From Streptomyces globisporus (GTDB lineage Bacteria > Actinomycetota > Actinomycetes > Streptomycetales > Streptomycetaceae), in contig NZ_QWFA01000055.1 in NCBI RefSeq assembly GCF_003501885.1, positions 1 to 32,714 on the forward strand: a stretch of DNA of 32,714 nt, read 5' to 3'. Both the position numbers and the translations under genes were made by a program. The number at the start of each line of letters is the position of its first letter. The first letter of the stretch is position 1. Positions 24,673 to 32,714 of the stretch are shown here, one piece after another. The notes beneath the pieces are model-generated. The model did not search any database. It was not told the origin of the DNA and saw only the letters and a list, made by a program, of their open reading frames with translations.

Positions 24673-27111
24673 ATGAGCAGCCTCTTTGACGACAACTTCC
24701 TGACCGGCCTCCAGCCCGCGGAGGACGGCCCCCCGCCGCCCCCCGAGGACCACGCGCCCGAAGCGGTGCCGGAGGGACTCTTCGAGGGCGTCTACGACGC
24801 GCCCCCGCCGCCCCGGGACGGGTACTACCGGGACGGTCACCCGCGCCCGGCGATCGACTCCGCCGCGCTGCTCGACGGCCTCAACACCGAGCAGCGCGCC
24901 GCCGTCGTGCACGCCGGGTCCCCGCTGCTCATCGTCGCCGGGGCCGGCTCCGGCAAGACCCGGGTGCTCACCCACCGCATCGCCCACCTGCTGGCCGAGC
25001 GCGGCACGCACCCCGGGCAGATCCTCGCGATCACCTTCACCAACAAGGCCGCGGGCGAGATGAAGGAACGCGTCGAGCAGCTCGTGGGCCCGCGCGCCAA
25101 CGCCATGTGGGTCATGACCTTCCACAGCGCGTGCGTCCGCATCCTGCGCCGCGAGTCGAAGAAGCTCGGCTTCACCTCGTCGTTCTCGATCTACGACGCC
25201 GCCGACTCCAAGCGGCTGATGGCCCTGGTCTGCCGCGATCTGGACCTCGACCCCAAGCGCTATCCGCCGAAGTCCTTCACCGCCAAGGTCTCCAACCTCA
25301 AGAACGAGCTCATCGACGAGGAGACCTTCGCCGGGCAGGCGGCCGACGGCTTCGAGAAGACCCTGGCCCAGGCCTACGCGCTCTACCAGGCCCGCCTGCG
25401 CGAGGCCAACGCCCTGGACTTCGACGACATCATCATGACGACGGTCCACCTCCTCCAGGCATTCCCGGACGTCGCCGAGCACTACCGCCGCCGCTTCCGC
25501 CACGTCCTCGTCGACGAGTACCAGGACACCAACCACGCCCAGTACACGCTGGTCCGTGAGCTGGTCGGCCCGGCCGGGGAGAACGACGCCCCCGCCGAGC
25601 TGTGCGTGGTCGGTGACGCGGACCAGTCGATCTACGCCTTCCGGGGCGCGACCATCCGCAACATCCTCCAGTTCGAGGAGGACTACCCGAGCGCGACGAC
25701 GATCCTGCTGGAGCAGAACTACCGCTCCACGCAGACCATCCTCTCCGCCGCCAACGCCGTCATCGAGCGCAACGAGAGCCGCCGCCCGAAGAACCTCTGG
25801 ACCAACGCCGGCTCCGGCGCCCGCATCACCGGCTATGTCGCCGACACCGAGCACGACGAGGCGCAGTTCGTCGCCGACGAGATCGACCGGCTCACCGACG
25901 CGGGCGACGCCAAGGCGGGCGACGTCGCCGTCTTCTACCGGACCAACGCCCAGTCCCGTGTCTTCGAAGAGATCTTCATCCGCGTCGGTCTGCCCTACAA
26001 GGTCGTCGGCGGCGTGCGCTTCTACGAGCGCAAGGAGGTCCGGGACGTCCTGGCCTACCTCCGCGTCCTCGCCAACCCCGAGGACACCGTTCCGCTCCGC
26101 CGCATCCTCAACGTCCCCAAGCGCGGCATCGGCGACCGCGCCGAAGCCATGATCGACGCCCTGTCGATGCGCGAGAAGATCTCCTTCCCGCAGGCGCTGC
26201 GCCGCGTCGACGAGGCGTACGGCATGGCCGCCCGCTCCTCCAACGCCGTCAAGCGCTTCAACACGCTGATGGAGGAGCTGCGCACGATCGTCGAGTCCGG
26301 CGCAGGACCCGCCGTCGTGCTGGAAGCCGTCCTGGAGCGCACGGGCTATCTCGCCGAGCTCCAGGCCTCCACCGACCCGCAGGACGAGACCCGTATCGAG
26401 AACCTCCAGGAACTCGCCGCCGTCGCCCTCGAATTCGAGCAGGAGCGCGGCGAGGAGGAGGGCGCGGGCACGCTCGCGGAGTTCCTGGAGAAGGTCGCGC
26501 TCGTCGCGGACTCCGACCAGATCCCCGACGAGGACGAGGACGGCTCCGGCGTCATCACGCTGATGACCCTGCACACGGCGAAGGGCCTGGAGTTCCCCGT
26601 CGTCTTCCTCACCGGCCTGGAGGACGGCGTCTTCCCGCACATGCGGGCCCTCGGCCAGACCAAGGAGCTGGAGGAGGAGCGCCGCCTCGCGTACGTCGGC
26701 ATCACCCGCGCCCGCGAACGGCTCTACCTGACCCGGGCCGCCATGCGCAGCGCCTGGGGCCAGCCCTCGTACAACCCGCCCTCGCGGTTCCTGGAGGAGA
26801 TCCCGGAAGCGCACCTGGACTGGAAGCGCAAGGGCCCGATGGCCGCCCCCGCCGGGCCCACCTCCGGCATCACGTCCTCGCTGTCCTCCTCCCGATCCCG
26901 CTCCGGCCCCTCGGGCTTCGCGACCCGGCGCTCCTCGGACAAGCCGACGGTCGCCCTGGCCGTCGGGGACCGGGTCACGCACGACCAGTTCGGCCTGGGC
27001 ACGGTGACGGCCGTCGAGGGCCACGGCGACCAGGCCAAGGCGACCGTCGACTTCGGCGACGAGCGCCCGAAGAAGCTGCTCCTGCGGTACGCGCCGGTCG
27101 AGAAGCTGTAG
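24673..27111 (+). CDS. pcrA: ATP-dependent DNA helicase PcrA/UvrD
   Basis: 812 aa from ATG 24673; GGAGG is only 2 nt upstream but the N-terminal MSSLFDDNFL is a beginning I recall from Streptomyces homologues. An acidic, Pro-rich tail (15-60) precedes superfamily 1A motifs in order: Q motif LNTEQRAAVV, Walker A GAGSGKTRVL, TFTNKAAGEMKER, VLVDEYQDTN, VVGDADQSIYAFRGA, EQNYRST, TLHTAKGLEFPVVFLTG and RLAYVGITRARERLYLT. The C-terminus has a Ser-rich linker and a Tudor-like domain (VGDRVTHDQFGLGTVTAVEG). It unwinds DNA 3' to 5' in excision repair and replication restart, and removes RecA filaments. Length is somewhat above the usual 730, owing to the N-terminal tail. Confidence 0.96.
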   Translation: MSSLFDDNFLTGLQPAEDGPPPPPEDHAPEAVPEGLFEGVYDAPPPPRDGYYRDGHPRPAIDSAALLDGLNTEQRAAVVHAGSPLLIVAGAGSGKTRVLTHRIAHLLAERGTHPGQILAITFTNKAAGEMKERVEQLVGPRANAMWVMTFHSACVRILRRESKKLGFTSSFSIYDAADSKRLMALVCRDLDLDPKRYPPKSFTAKVSNLKNELIDEETFAGQAADGFEKTLAQAYALYQARLREANALDFDDIIMTTVHLLQAFPDVAEHYRRRFRHVLVDEYQDTNHAQYTLVRELVGPAGENDAPAELCVVGDADQSIYAFRGATIRNILQFEEDYPSATTILLEQNYRSTQTILSAANAVIERNESRRPKNLWTNAGSGARITGYVADTEHDEAQFVADEIDRLTDAGDAKAGDVAVFYRTNAQSRVFEEIFIRVGLPYKVVGGVRFYERKEVRDVLAYLRVLANPEDTVPLRRILNVPKRGIGDRAEAMIDALSMREKISFPQALRRVDEAYGMAARSSNAVKRFNTLMEELRTIVESGAGPAVVLEAVLERTGYLAELQASTDPQDETRIENLQELAAVALEFEQERGEEEGAGTLAEFLEKVALVADSDQIPDEDEDGSGVITLMTLHTAKGLEFPVVFLTGLEDGVFPHMRALGQTKELEEERRLAYVGITRARERLYLTRAAMRSAWGQPSYNPPSRFLEEIPEAHLDWKRKGPMAAPAGPTSGITSSLSSSRSRSGPSGFATRRSSDKPTVALAVGDRVTHDQFGLGTVTAVEGHGDQAKATVDFGDERPKKLLLRYAPVEKL

Positions 27112-27119
27112 GTCGACAC

Positions 27120-27157
27120 GAGTGAGGGGCAGGGCTCCGAAGCCCTGCCCCTCACTC
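27120..27157. terminator. Perfect 17-bp bidirectional terminator between pcrA and the M23 gene
   Basis: GAGTGAGGGGCAGGGCT and AGCCCTGCCCCTCACTC pair without a mismatch around CCGA. It lies between convergent genes, 8 nt after the pcrA stop and 25 nt after the M23 stop, so it probably ends both transcripts. Confidence 0.92.
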
Positions 27158-27182
27158 TCGTGCTCGCATTTCCGCCCGTCCG

Positions 27183-28931
27183 TCAGGCCGGGTTGAGACC
27201 CTTGCTGCGCAGCCACACCAGCGGGTCGATCGCCGTGCCGCCGCCGGGCCGGACCTCGAAGTGCAGGTGCGGGCCGGTGGAGTTGCCCGAGTTCCCGGAG
27301 TACGCGATGACGTCACCGGCCTTCACCGGGCCCGAGCGGATCTTGGTGCTGCTGAGGTGGCAGTACCAGGTCTCGGTGCCGTCGGCGGCGGTCACGATCG
27401 CCATGACCCCGTAGGCGCTGTTCAGCTGGGTGCGTACGGTGCCGTCGGTCGCGGCCATCACCGGAGTGCCGTACGAGACGGGGAAGTCGATGCCCGAGTG
27501 CACGGACATCCAGTTGACGCCGGCCTGGCCGTAGTAGGCGGAGAGCCCGTGCTGCTTGACCGGCAGGACGAACTTGGGGCGCAGCGCCTCACGGCGTGCG
27601 GCCTCCTCCTCGCGCTTCTTCTTCTCCGCCGCCTGGCGCTCCCGCAGGTCGATGCGTTCCTGGGTGCGGCTCGCGCGCTCGCGGAAGTCGTCACTGCCCT
27701 CGGAGAGCTGCGCCAGCTGGCTGTCCAGCCGGTTGTTCGCGGCGACCGGCTTGACCGTGCTCGGGTCGGCGACCGCCAGCGAGGTGGTCGTCTCCTCCGG
27801 CTTCTCCTCGCCGCCGGGCATCCCGCCGACCGAGGCGGCCGCGATGCCCGCGACGCTCATCACGCAGGCGGAGGGCACCGCGACGGTCAGCAGGGCGGAG
27901 CGCTTGGCGGGGGTGCGGCGGCGGGCCCGGTTGCGCGGGGCGGGTGGCCGGACCGCGGTGCGGTTCACGGAGTGCGGGGCGGGGAAGCCGTCCCCGGCCT
28001 CCTGCTCCGGCTCCGGCGTGACGTCCGGTGCGACGTCGTCGCTGAGGGCGTCGAACTGAGCGGTGGCGGACGCGTCGGCCACCGGTTCACCGGCCGTGCG
28101 GTCCGCCTCGGCCGGCTCCTCGGGCACCGTCATGTCGGCCTGCTGCTGTTCGTACAGCGAGTGCGACGTCTGTTCGGGCTCGTACGCGGCGTCCCCGGGC
28201 GTGGCGCCGGAGTTCCAGGCGGTCGCGTCGTAGGCGCCCGTGTCGTACGGGACGGTGCCGTACGCGCCGGTCTCGTAGACCCCGGTGTCGTAGGCGCCGG
28301 TGGTGAAGGCGGTGGTGGCGTAGGCCCCGGTCTCGTAGGCGTCCGCCCCGTAGACGCCGCCGGTGCCGTACGCGGTGTCCGCCGGGTAGGTACCGGTCTC
28401 GTGGGCGGCCGTCTCGTACGCCGCCCCGGTGCCGTACGCGCCGGTGGTGTCGTACGCCTCCGCCCCGTACGCGGCGTCGGTGCCGTACGGGGCGGAGGGG
28501 AAGCCTGTGGTGGGGAACGCACCGGTGTCGGCGGTCGCCCACTGGCCGGTCAGATCCTGGTCGTCGACCTGCTGCCAGGCCCCGGAGGTGTCCCACTGCT
28601 GCGTGGCGTGGGCCTGCTGGGTGGCGTCCTGGACGTGCTCCTGGGCGGCGTAGCCGTCGTGGGCCGGCGTCTGCTGGGCGCCGGTGTTCCACGCGGAGGC
28701 GTCGTACTGGCCGCTGTGGTCCGGCTGTCCGGTCGCGTACGCGGTGGCGAAGCCGTCGCCGTAGGTTCCCTGGCCATAGCCGGCGTCGCCGTATCCGGCG
28801 GCGGGGTGACCGGCGTCGTAGCCGGTGTCGTGGCCGCCGGGGAGCGAGCCGAAGAGCGGGTCGGTGTCGAAGCTGCCGGTCGATCGGTCGTCGTACCCGA
28901 CGTGCCCGGCGTGGGGGTGCTGGTCGTTCAC
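27183..28931 (-). CDS. Membrane-anchored M23 (lysostaphin-like) peptidase with repeat-rich N-terminus
   Basis: 582 aa from GTG 28931, preferred to TTG 28934 because GAGAGAG lies 7 nt away. The first about 330 residues are low complexity: Gly, Tyr, Asp, Thr and Ala, with repeated TGAY-type units (about 140-250). One helix (about 350-370, SALLTVAVPSACVMSVAGIA) makes it a type II membrane protein with the repeats inside. A coiled coil (about 400-450) is followed by the M23 domain: WMSVHSGIDFPVSYGTPV and GPHLHFEVRPGGGTAIDP, containing the zinc ligands. It hydrolyses peptidoglycan cross-bridges or serves as an amidase activator; all visible ligands are intact. Confidence 0.88.
   Translation of the reverse strand: MNDQHPHAGHVGYDDRSTGSFDTDPLFGSLPGGHDTGYDAGHPAAGYGDAGYGQGTYGDGFATAYATGQPDHSGQYDASAWNTGAQQTPAHDGYAAQEHVQDATQQAHATQQWDTSGAWQQVDDQDLTGQWATADTGAFPTTGFPSAPYGTDAAYGAEAYDTTGAYGTGAAYETAAHETGTYPADTAYGTGGVYGADAYETGAYATTAFTTGAYDTGVYETGAYGTVPYDTGAYDATAWNSGATPGDAAYEPEQTSHSLYEQQQADMTVPEEPAEADRTAGEPVADASATAQFDALSDDVAPDVTPEPEQEAGDGFPAPHSVNRTAVRPPAPRNRARRRTPAKRSALLTVAVPSACVMSVAGIAAASVGGMPGGEEKPEETTTSLAVADPSTVKPVAANNRLDSQLAQLSEGSDDFRERASRTQERIDLRERQAAEKKKREEEAARREALRPKFVLPVKQHGLSAYYGQAGVNWMSVHSGIDFPVSYGTPVMAATDGTVRTQLNSAYGVMAIVTAADGTETWYCHLSSTKIRSGPVKAGDVIAYSGNSGNSTGPHLHFEVRPGGGTAIDPLVWLRSKGLNPA
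28185..28510 (-). repeat. Degenerate tandem repeats encoding TGAY-type units
   Basis: Within the M23 gene about 20 units of 12-18 nt vary around GGNGCCTACGANACC (Gly-Ala-Tyr-Asp/Glu-Thr). Units include TGAYGTGAAYET, TGGVYGADAYETGAY and TGAYDTGVYETGAY. The tract is cytoplasmic by topology and rich in Tyr and Thr. Repeat number is likely to vary between strains. Confidence 0.8.
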
Positions 28932-29008
28932 CAACGTCTCTCTCGCCTCGGCAGCAGGACTGTTCTGGGTCCCGGTCAGGGGTGTCCCAGGGGGAAGCAG
29001 TGGCCGCG

Positions 29009-29038
29009 ACTGTACCCGGCGGTATGTGAGGACGACAA
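29009..29038 (-). promoter_or_regulatory. Promoter of the M23 peptidase gene
   Basis: On the minus strand, TTGTCG (29038-29033) and TACAGT (29014-29009) are 18 nt apart. This gives a 5' leader of about 70 nt that does not match the c-di-AMP riboswitch seen upstream of the NlpC/P60 gene. Confidence 0.65.
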
Positions 29039-29137
29039 TCTTCGACAGGTTTTGGGTCCGCAGGAAACGGGCAATCGGCCGTCTTTCGGTGGACGGCAGA
29101 CGCAGCCTTGGCCCTACGTTCGAGTGGTGTTCTATTT

Positions 29138-30043
29138 TCAGGCCACGGACGTCGCCCCGGTGGCGGTGGCGTCGTCCTCTCCGGCCTCCGGCGCCTCGAG
29201 AGCCTCACGGACCGCGGCGGCCACCGTGGGGTGCACGGGCAGTGCGAGGTGCCCGATGCCGGTGACGCGTACGTTCACCGCGTCGAGATCCGGGTGGTCG
29301 ACGCACGCCGTCTCGACGGGGACCATCACCTGGTCCAGCTCGCTCCAGAAGCTCACGAACCGGGTCCGGCAGCCGGGGGCGGGACCGCGCAGCTCCTCGA
29401 TCACCGAGGAACCGCCGCGCATCTGCCGCACGATGGGGTGAACGCCCGCCCCGGGGGCGACGGCGGTGCCGCCGTGCGGGGTCCCGAGCGTCACCAGCGT
29501 GCGCACGCGCCGGTCACCGCCGAGTCGCTGTACGTAATAGCGGGCGATCAGGCCGCCGAGGCTGTGCCCGACGATGTCGACCCGGCCGTGCCCGGTGCGT
29601 GCGCAGATCTCCTCCACATGCCGGCCGAGCAGTTCGGCGGCGGTGCGGACGTCGCGGGTCAGCGGTGAGTAGTTGAGGGATGCCAGGTGGCGGCCGTGCC
29701 GGGTCAGCACGCGGCGCAGGACGACGAACGCGGAGCGGTTGTCGATGAAGCCGTGCAGCAGGACGACGGGCGGCGTCGCGGCGGTCGTGGCCGGCAGCGC
29801 GGTGGTCGCGGTCGTGGCCGACGGGTCGGCCGTGGCGGGAGGCCCGGGCTCGGCGGGCGCGGTACCGCCCCGCTCGGGGGTGAGCCCGAAGGGGTAGACG
29901 ACCAGGCGCCCGGTGAGGACGAACAGCTCCAGCGCGGTGGCGCCGAGCAGCGCGGACGACAGCCGGGGGAGGGCAGGGAGGCGGGCGAGGCGGCTGAGCT
30001 GGGTGAAGTAGGTCAGCGGGGAGAGGGGAGGGGGGAGCTTCAC
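29138..30043 (-). CDS. Alpha/beta hydrolase (lipase/PGAP1-like)
   Basis: 301 aa from GTG 30043, chosen because GGAGG lies 6 nt upstream; the frame continues to 30283 without family-like sequence. An N-terminal hydrophobic segment (about 28-50) probably anchors or exports it. An Ala/Thr/Pro-rich spacer precedes the hydrolase fold: [11 protein letters not shown] (oxyanion region), the nucleophile elbow [24 protein letters not shown], the acid in SELDQVMVP and His in [11 protein letters not shown]. It is a serine esterase or lipase of unknown substrate. It precedes the M23 gene on the same strand, which has its own promoter. Confidence 0.87.
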   Translation of the reverse strand: MKLPPPLSPLTYFTQLSRLARLPALPRLSSALLGATALELFVLTGRLVVYPFGLTPERGGTAPAEPGPPATADPSATTATTALPATTAATPPVVLLHGFIDNRSAFVVLRRVLTRHGRHLASLNYSPLTRDVRTAAELLGRHVEEICARTGHGRVDIVGHSLGGLIARYYVQRLGGDRRVRTLVTLGTPHGGTAVAPGAGVHPIVRQMRGGSSVIEELRGPAPGCRTRFVSFWSELDQVMVPVETACVDHPDLDAVNVRVTGIGHLALPVHPTVAAAVREALEAPEAGEDDATATGATSVA

Positions 30044-30402
30044 GGCCTGCCTCCTGCACCGGCGTACGGAGGAGGAGGCCCCCGTCCCCGTACGCCCTTG
30101 TGGGTGGCGGGACGAGGAGTGCTGCCGGCCGGCCCGGGCGGCCGTGGCCGGGTCGAGGGCCGTACCACCGTGCCGTGCGGCTGGCGGCGCGGTGGTACGG
30201 CGACCTCGTAGCGGCTCTCCTTGCGCCGAGGCCCCGCGCGGCCGGAGCTCCGCGTGGTGCCGGGGACGACGCCTGGCGAACATGTCCCACGTGTGATTTC
30301 CCCCTCCCCGCCTGCCGCGAAACTGCGGCTTGCGGGATGCTGTGGATAACGTTCGTTCACATCCCCGTCCCTTCAGACGCGGGAGACCAGGTGGAGGCAG
30401 TG
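30044..30402. other. Divergent intergenic region with DnaA-box match
   Basis: This 359-nt region separates the alpha/beta hydrolase gene (minus) from icmB (plus). The only clear element is TGTGGATAA at 30341-30349, the exact complement of the classical DnaA box TTATCCACA. GGATAAC may instead be a -10 element for icmB. No gene with good start and coding bias is seen. Confidence 0.5.
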
Positions 30403-30816
30403 ATGGGTGTGACCGGTCCGATCCGTGTGGTGGTGGCCAAGCCGGGCCTCGACGGCCACGACCGCGGGGCCAAAGTCATCGCGCGGGCGTTGCGGGACGC
30501 CGGTATGGAGGTGATCTACACCGGGCTCCACCAGACGCCCGAGCAGATCGTCGACACGGCGATCCAGGAGGACGCCGACGCCATCGGCCTCTCGATCCTC
30601 TCCGGGGCGCACAACACGCTGTTCGCCAAGGTGATCGAGCTGCTGAAGGCCCGCGAGGCGGAGGACATCAAGGTCTTCGGCGGCGGGATCATCCCCGAGG
30701 ACGACATCGCCCCGCTGAAGAAGCTGGGCGTCGCGGAGCTCTTCACGCCGGGGGCGACGACGACCGAGATCGTCACGTGGGTCAACGCCAACGTCCGCCA
30801 GGCCGCCCAGGCCTGA
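30403..30816 (+). CDS. icmB: Isobutyryl-CoA mutase small (B12-binding) subunit
   Basis: 137 aa from ATG 30403, with GGAGG 6 nt upstream. The whole protein is one B12-binding domain: [20 protein letters not shown] contains the DxHxxG cobalamin motif, followed by [31 protein letters not shown] and [18 protein letters not shown]. It matches IcmB of Streptomyces in length and my memory of its sequence. With the large subunit IcmA it interconverts isobutyryl-CoA and n-butyryl-CoA, feeding valine catabolism and polyketide precursors. icmA is not in this window. A related orphan small subunit for another acyl-CoA mutase (such as MeaA partners) is an alternative. Confidence 0.92.
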   Translation: MGVTGPIRVVVAKPGLDGHDRGAKVIARALRDAGMEVIYTGLHQTPEQIVDTAIQEDADAIGLSILSGAHNTLFAKVIELLKAREAEDIKVFGGGIIPEDDIAPLKKLGVAELFTPGATTTEIVTWVNANVRQAAQA

Positions 30817-30827
30817 ACGCCGCCCCC

Positions 30828-30858
30828 GGGACGGGCCCGCCGCACACGGGCCCGTCCC
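30828..30858. terminator. Bidirectional terminator between icmB and DUF5691 genes
   Basis: GGGACGGGCCCG and CGGGCCCGTCCC form a perfect 12-bp stem with a 7-nt loop, 11 nt after the icmB stop and 32 nt after the end of the convergent gene. Confidence 0.8.
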
Positions 30859-30890
30859 GTCCCAGGCCGTCAGCGCCCCCGCCGTCTCCG

Positions 30891-32537
30891 TCAGGCCATC
30901 AGCTCCGCCTCCATCGCGGCGCGCAGCCGCAGGGTGGAGACCAGGCGCTGGAAGGCCTCGGACCAGTAGCCGCCGGCCCCCGGTGACGCGCCCTCCGGCT
31001 CGTCCTGTGCGGCCGTCAGGACCTCCAGCCGGTCGGCCTCGGCCGGATCCAGACAGCGTTCCGCGAGGCCCATCACCCCGCTGAAGCTCCACGGATAACT
31101 CCCGCCGTCCCGCGCGATGTCGAGCGCGTCGACCACCGCGCGCCCGAGCGGCCCGGCCCAGGGGACCGTGCACACCCCGAGCAGCTGGAACGCCTCCGAC
31201 AGGCCGTGCGCCGCGATGAACTCGGCCACCCAGGAGGCACGTTCCCCCTCGTCCAGGCTGGCCAGAAGCTTCGAGCGCTCGGCGATCGAGGCCGTCCCGG
31301 TGCCGTTCGCCACCGGCTCCGACGGACGCCCGAGCAGGGCCCGGGACCACCGCGGATTCCGCTGCCGGACCGCTGCCCGGCACCAGGCGGTGTGCAGCTC
31401 GTCGGCCCAGTCGTCGGCGACGGGCAGGGCCACGATCTCCTCGGCCGGACGCCCGCCGAACCGCTCCTCCCAGACGCCGAGCGGGGTGGCCTCCACCAAC
31501 TGCCCGAGCCACCAGGAGCGTTCGCCCCGGCCCGTCGGCGGAACCGCCATGACGCCGTCGCGCTGCATGTCCGCGTCGCATTCGTGCGGCGCCTCCACGG
31601 CGATGGAAGCGACATCCCCCGTACGGTCCGGGTGCACGCAGGACAGCGCGCGGGCCGCCATCCGTCCGGCGAGCGCCGACTCGGGCAGGGCGGAGAGCAG
31701 TTCGGCGGCGGTGGCGCGGACATTGCGGCTGCGGTCGGACAGGGCCTGCTCCAGGAACGGCTCGTCGGCGCCGCCCAGCCCGGACCGCAGGGAATCCAGG
31801 AACATCAGCCGGTCCTCGGCCCGTTCGGCCGGCCAGGTGGTGGCGAGCAGGGCGAGCGCGGCGGGCGGATCCTGCGCTCGTACGGCGTCGAGCAGCGCGA
31901 CCCGCTCCGCGAACAGCCCCTCCTCCCACAGCCGGGCCACCGCACCCGGGTCCGTGAGGTCGGGCTGCGGCGCACCGCTCGCGGAGCCCCGCAGGGCGAA
32001 CTTCCAGTCGGGGTTCAGCCCGGCCAGCCACATCCCGCGCGGCCCGGCGAACGCGAGCGCCTGCGGGCGCAGGTCCGTCCGCGCGCGGGCGGCGTCCAGC
32101 AGCGGGGGCAGCAGGGCCGCCGGGGCGCGGAAGCCCTGCCGGTTGGCGATGGCCAGCCACTGCGGGATGAGCTCGGTGAGGTCGGGCGCGGCCCCGCGCC
32201 GCCCACCGCCCGAGGGCGCGGAGCGGTCGGCCAGCAGGTGGGCGAGCCGGTGCCGGGCTGCCTCGGGGAGCGCCGGGCGCGGATCCGGGGCGGCGGGCTC
32301 GGGCCGGGCCTCCGGCACGGCGGGCAGCAGCCCGGCCCGCCGCCGCACGGTGTGCAGCGCGGCGGCGTCCAGCAGGGCGGCGGGGGCATCGGCCGGTACG
32401 GGGCCGCCGCGTGGTGCCGGTGGACGGCGGTCGGTCCCCAGGAGAGCGGAGGTGACCAGCTCCTCCCAGGGGAGGGAGTCGACGGACGCGGGTGCGGATG
32501 TGGTGGTGGTTGCGGTGGGGCTGGTCGTGTGAGGCAT
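30891..32537 (-). CDS. DUF5691-family protein, helical-repeat type
   Basis: 548 aa from ATG 32537, with GGAGGGG about 8 nt upstream. Family-type sequence includes LPWEELVTSALLGTDRRPP at the start, AALHTVRRRAGLLP, WLAIANRQGFRAP, GMWLAGLNPDWKFAL and LEQALSDRSRNVRATAAELL, the last resembling a HEAT repeat unit. The remaining Ala/Leu-rich helices suggest an alpha-solenoid scaffold. No catalytic motif, signal peptide or membrane helix is seen. I recall members next to genes for SWIM zinc-finger proteins, MoxR-type AAA ATPases and von Willebrand A domain proteins; that neighbourhood would lie beyond the right edge. Confidence 0.82.
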   Translation of the reverse strand: MPHTTSPTATTTTSAPASVDSLPWEELVTSALLGTDRRPPAPRGGPVPADAPAALLDAAALHTVRRRAGLLPAVPEARPEPAAPDPRPALPEAARHRLAHLLADRSAPSGGGRRGAAPDLTELIPQWLAIANRQGFRAPAALLPPLLDAARARTDLRPQALAFAGPRGMWLAGLNPDWKFALRGSASGAPQPDLTDPGAVARLWEEGLFAERVALLDAVRAQDPPAALALLATTWPAERAEDRLMFLDSLRSGLGGADEPFLEQALSDRSRNVRATAAELLSALPESALAGRMAARALSCVHPDRTGDVASIAVEAPHECDADMQRDGVMAVPPTGRGERSWWLGQLVEATPLGVWEERFGGRPAEEIVALPVADDWADELHTAWCRAAVRQRNPRWSRALLGRPSEPVANGTGTASIAERSKLLASLDEGERASWVAEFIAAHGLSEAFQLLGVCTVPWAGPLGRAVVDALDIARDGGSYPWSFSGVMGLAERCLDPAEADRLEVLTAAQDEPEGASPGAGGYWSEAFQRLVSTLRLRAAMEAELMA

Positions 32538-32714
32538 CTCTTTCCCCTCCCGTGGCAGGGATGCGCGGATGTCGGACAGGAGCAGCGGACCGGGCAGCGA
32601 TGAGTGCGGGGCGGGTCGTCGGCGCGTGGGCCCGGTCCGGCGGCCGGCCCACCCGCCCGGGTCAGACCAGTTGGAGTGTCTTGCCTCCAGTACACAAGTC
32701 GGGTGAGGCTTCCA
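32538..32714. other. Upstream region of the DUF5691 gene at the window edge
   Basis: No gene can be assigned. A minus-strand frame open from the edge to a stop at 32662 gives 16 codons, but third positions are only about half G/C, unlike its neighbours. TGGAG-N8-CTCCA near 32670-32688 can form a small hairpin. The stretch is relatively A/T-rich for the window and may hold a promoter. Confidence 0.35.

Noticed and set aside
28935..29010. Second c-di-AMP riboswitch before the M23 gene
   Set aside because: The leader lacks the GGGGTGAATC and GCTAACC blocks and is too short.
30044..30283. Longer N-terminus of the alpha/beta hydrolase
   Set aside because: The extension is Arg/Pro/Gly-rich without family likeness, and a good ribosome site precedes GTG 30043.
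32662..32714. C-terminal end of an upstream minus-strand gene
   Set aside because: Only 16 codons are visible and their third positions lack the G/C bias of real genes in the window.

Overview
The window is about 33 kb of very GC-rich DNA with strong G/C bias at third codon positions. Its gene content (receptor-like Ser/Thr kinases, PspC-type two-component system, NlpC/P60 hydrolases, IcmB, LAXTG surface protein) points to a Streptomyces chromosome, probably the conserved core. The name Streptomyces is an inference from family resemblance and gene order, not from a search. No insertion sequences, phage genes, CRISPR arrays, rRNA or tRNA genes were seen.

Left part (1-5.4 kb): three consecutive plus-strand membrane kinases, each ending in an extracytoplasmic C-terminal domain. 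The first is cut by the window edge and has an odd disordered insert ahead of its APE motif. Next (5.6-11 kb) come a succinic-semialdehyde dehydrogenase, a cholesterol-oxidase-like GMC flavoprotein with a four-cysteine motif, and a secreted protein with a LAXTG (sortase E type) wall-sorting signal. At 11-13.6 kb a minus-strand chorismate mutase gene faces guaA. The chorismate mutase has a well-formed promoter, a 23-codon leader peptide with Phe/Tyr codons and a perfect 12-bp GC hairpin before the structural gene, which looks like a phenylalanine/tyrosine attenuator.

Middle (13.6-17.7 kb): a broken Uma2-family gene, a methyltransferase, a class II aldolase/adducin-family enzyme, a six-helix membrane protein and a DoxX protein. 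At 17.6-21.4 kb two PspC-domain transcription units diverge: a minus-strand PspC protein plus small membrane protein, and a plus-strand PspC-histidine kinase with a LuxR-type regulator. The region between them holds 11-bp-phased direct repeats and an 11-bp perfect inverted repeat. One 11-mer recurs upstream of the nearby NlpC/P60 gene.

Right part (21.4-32.7 kb): cell-wall enzymes dominate, with two NlpC/P60 proteins (the second behind a ydaO-type c-di-AMP riboswitch and probably starting at TTG) and an M23 peptidase with a Tyr/Thr/Gly-rich repeat region. Interleaved are pcrA/uvrD, an alpha/beta hydrolase, icmB and a DUF5691-family gene. A recurring theme is envelope sensing and peptidoglycan remodelling: kinases, the PspC system, c-di-AMP control and three wall hydrolases lie within 30 kb.
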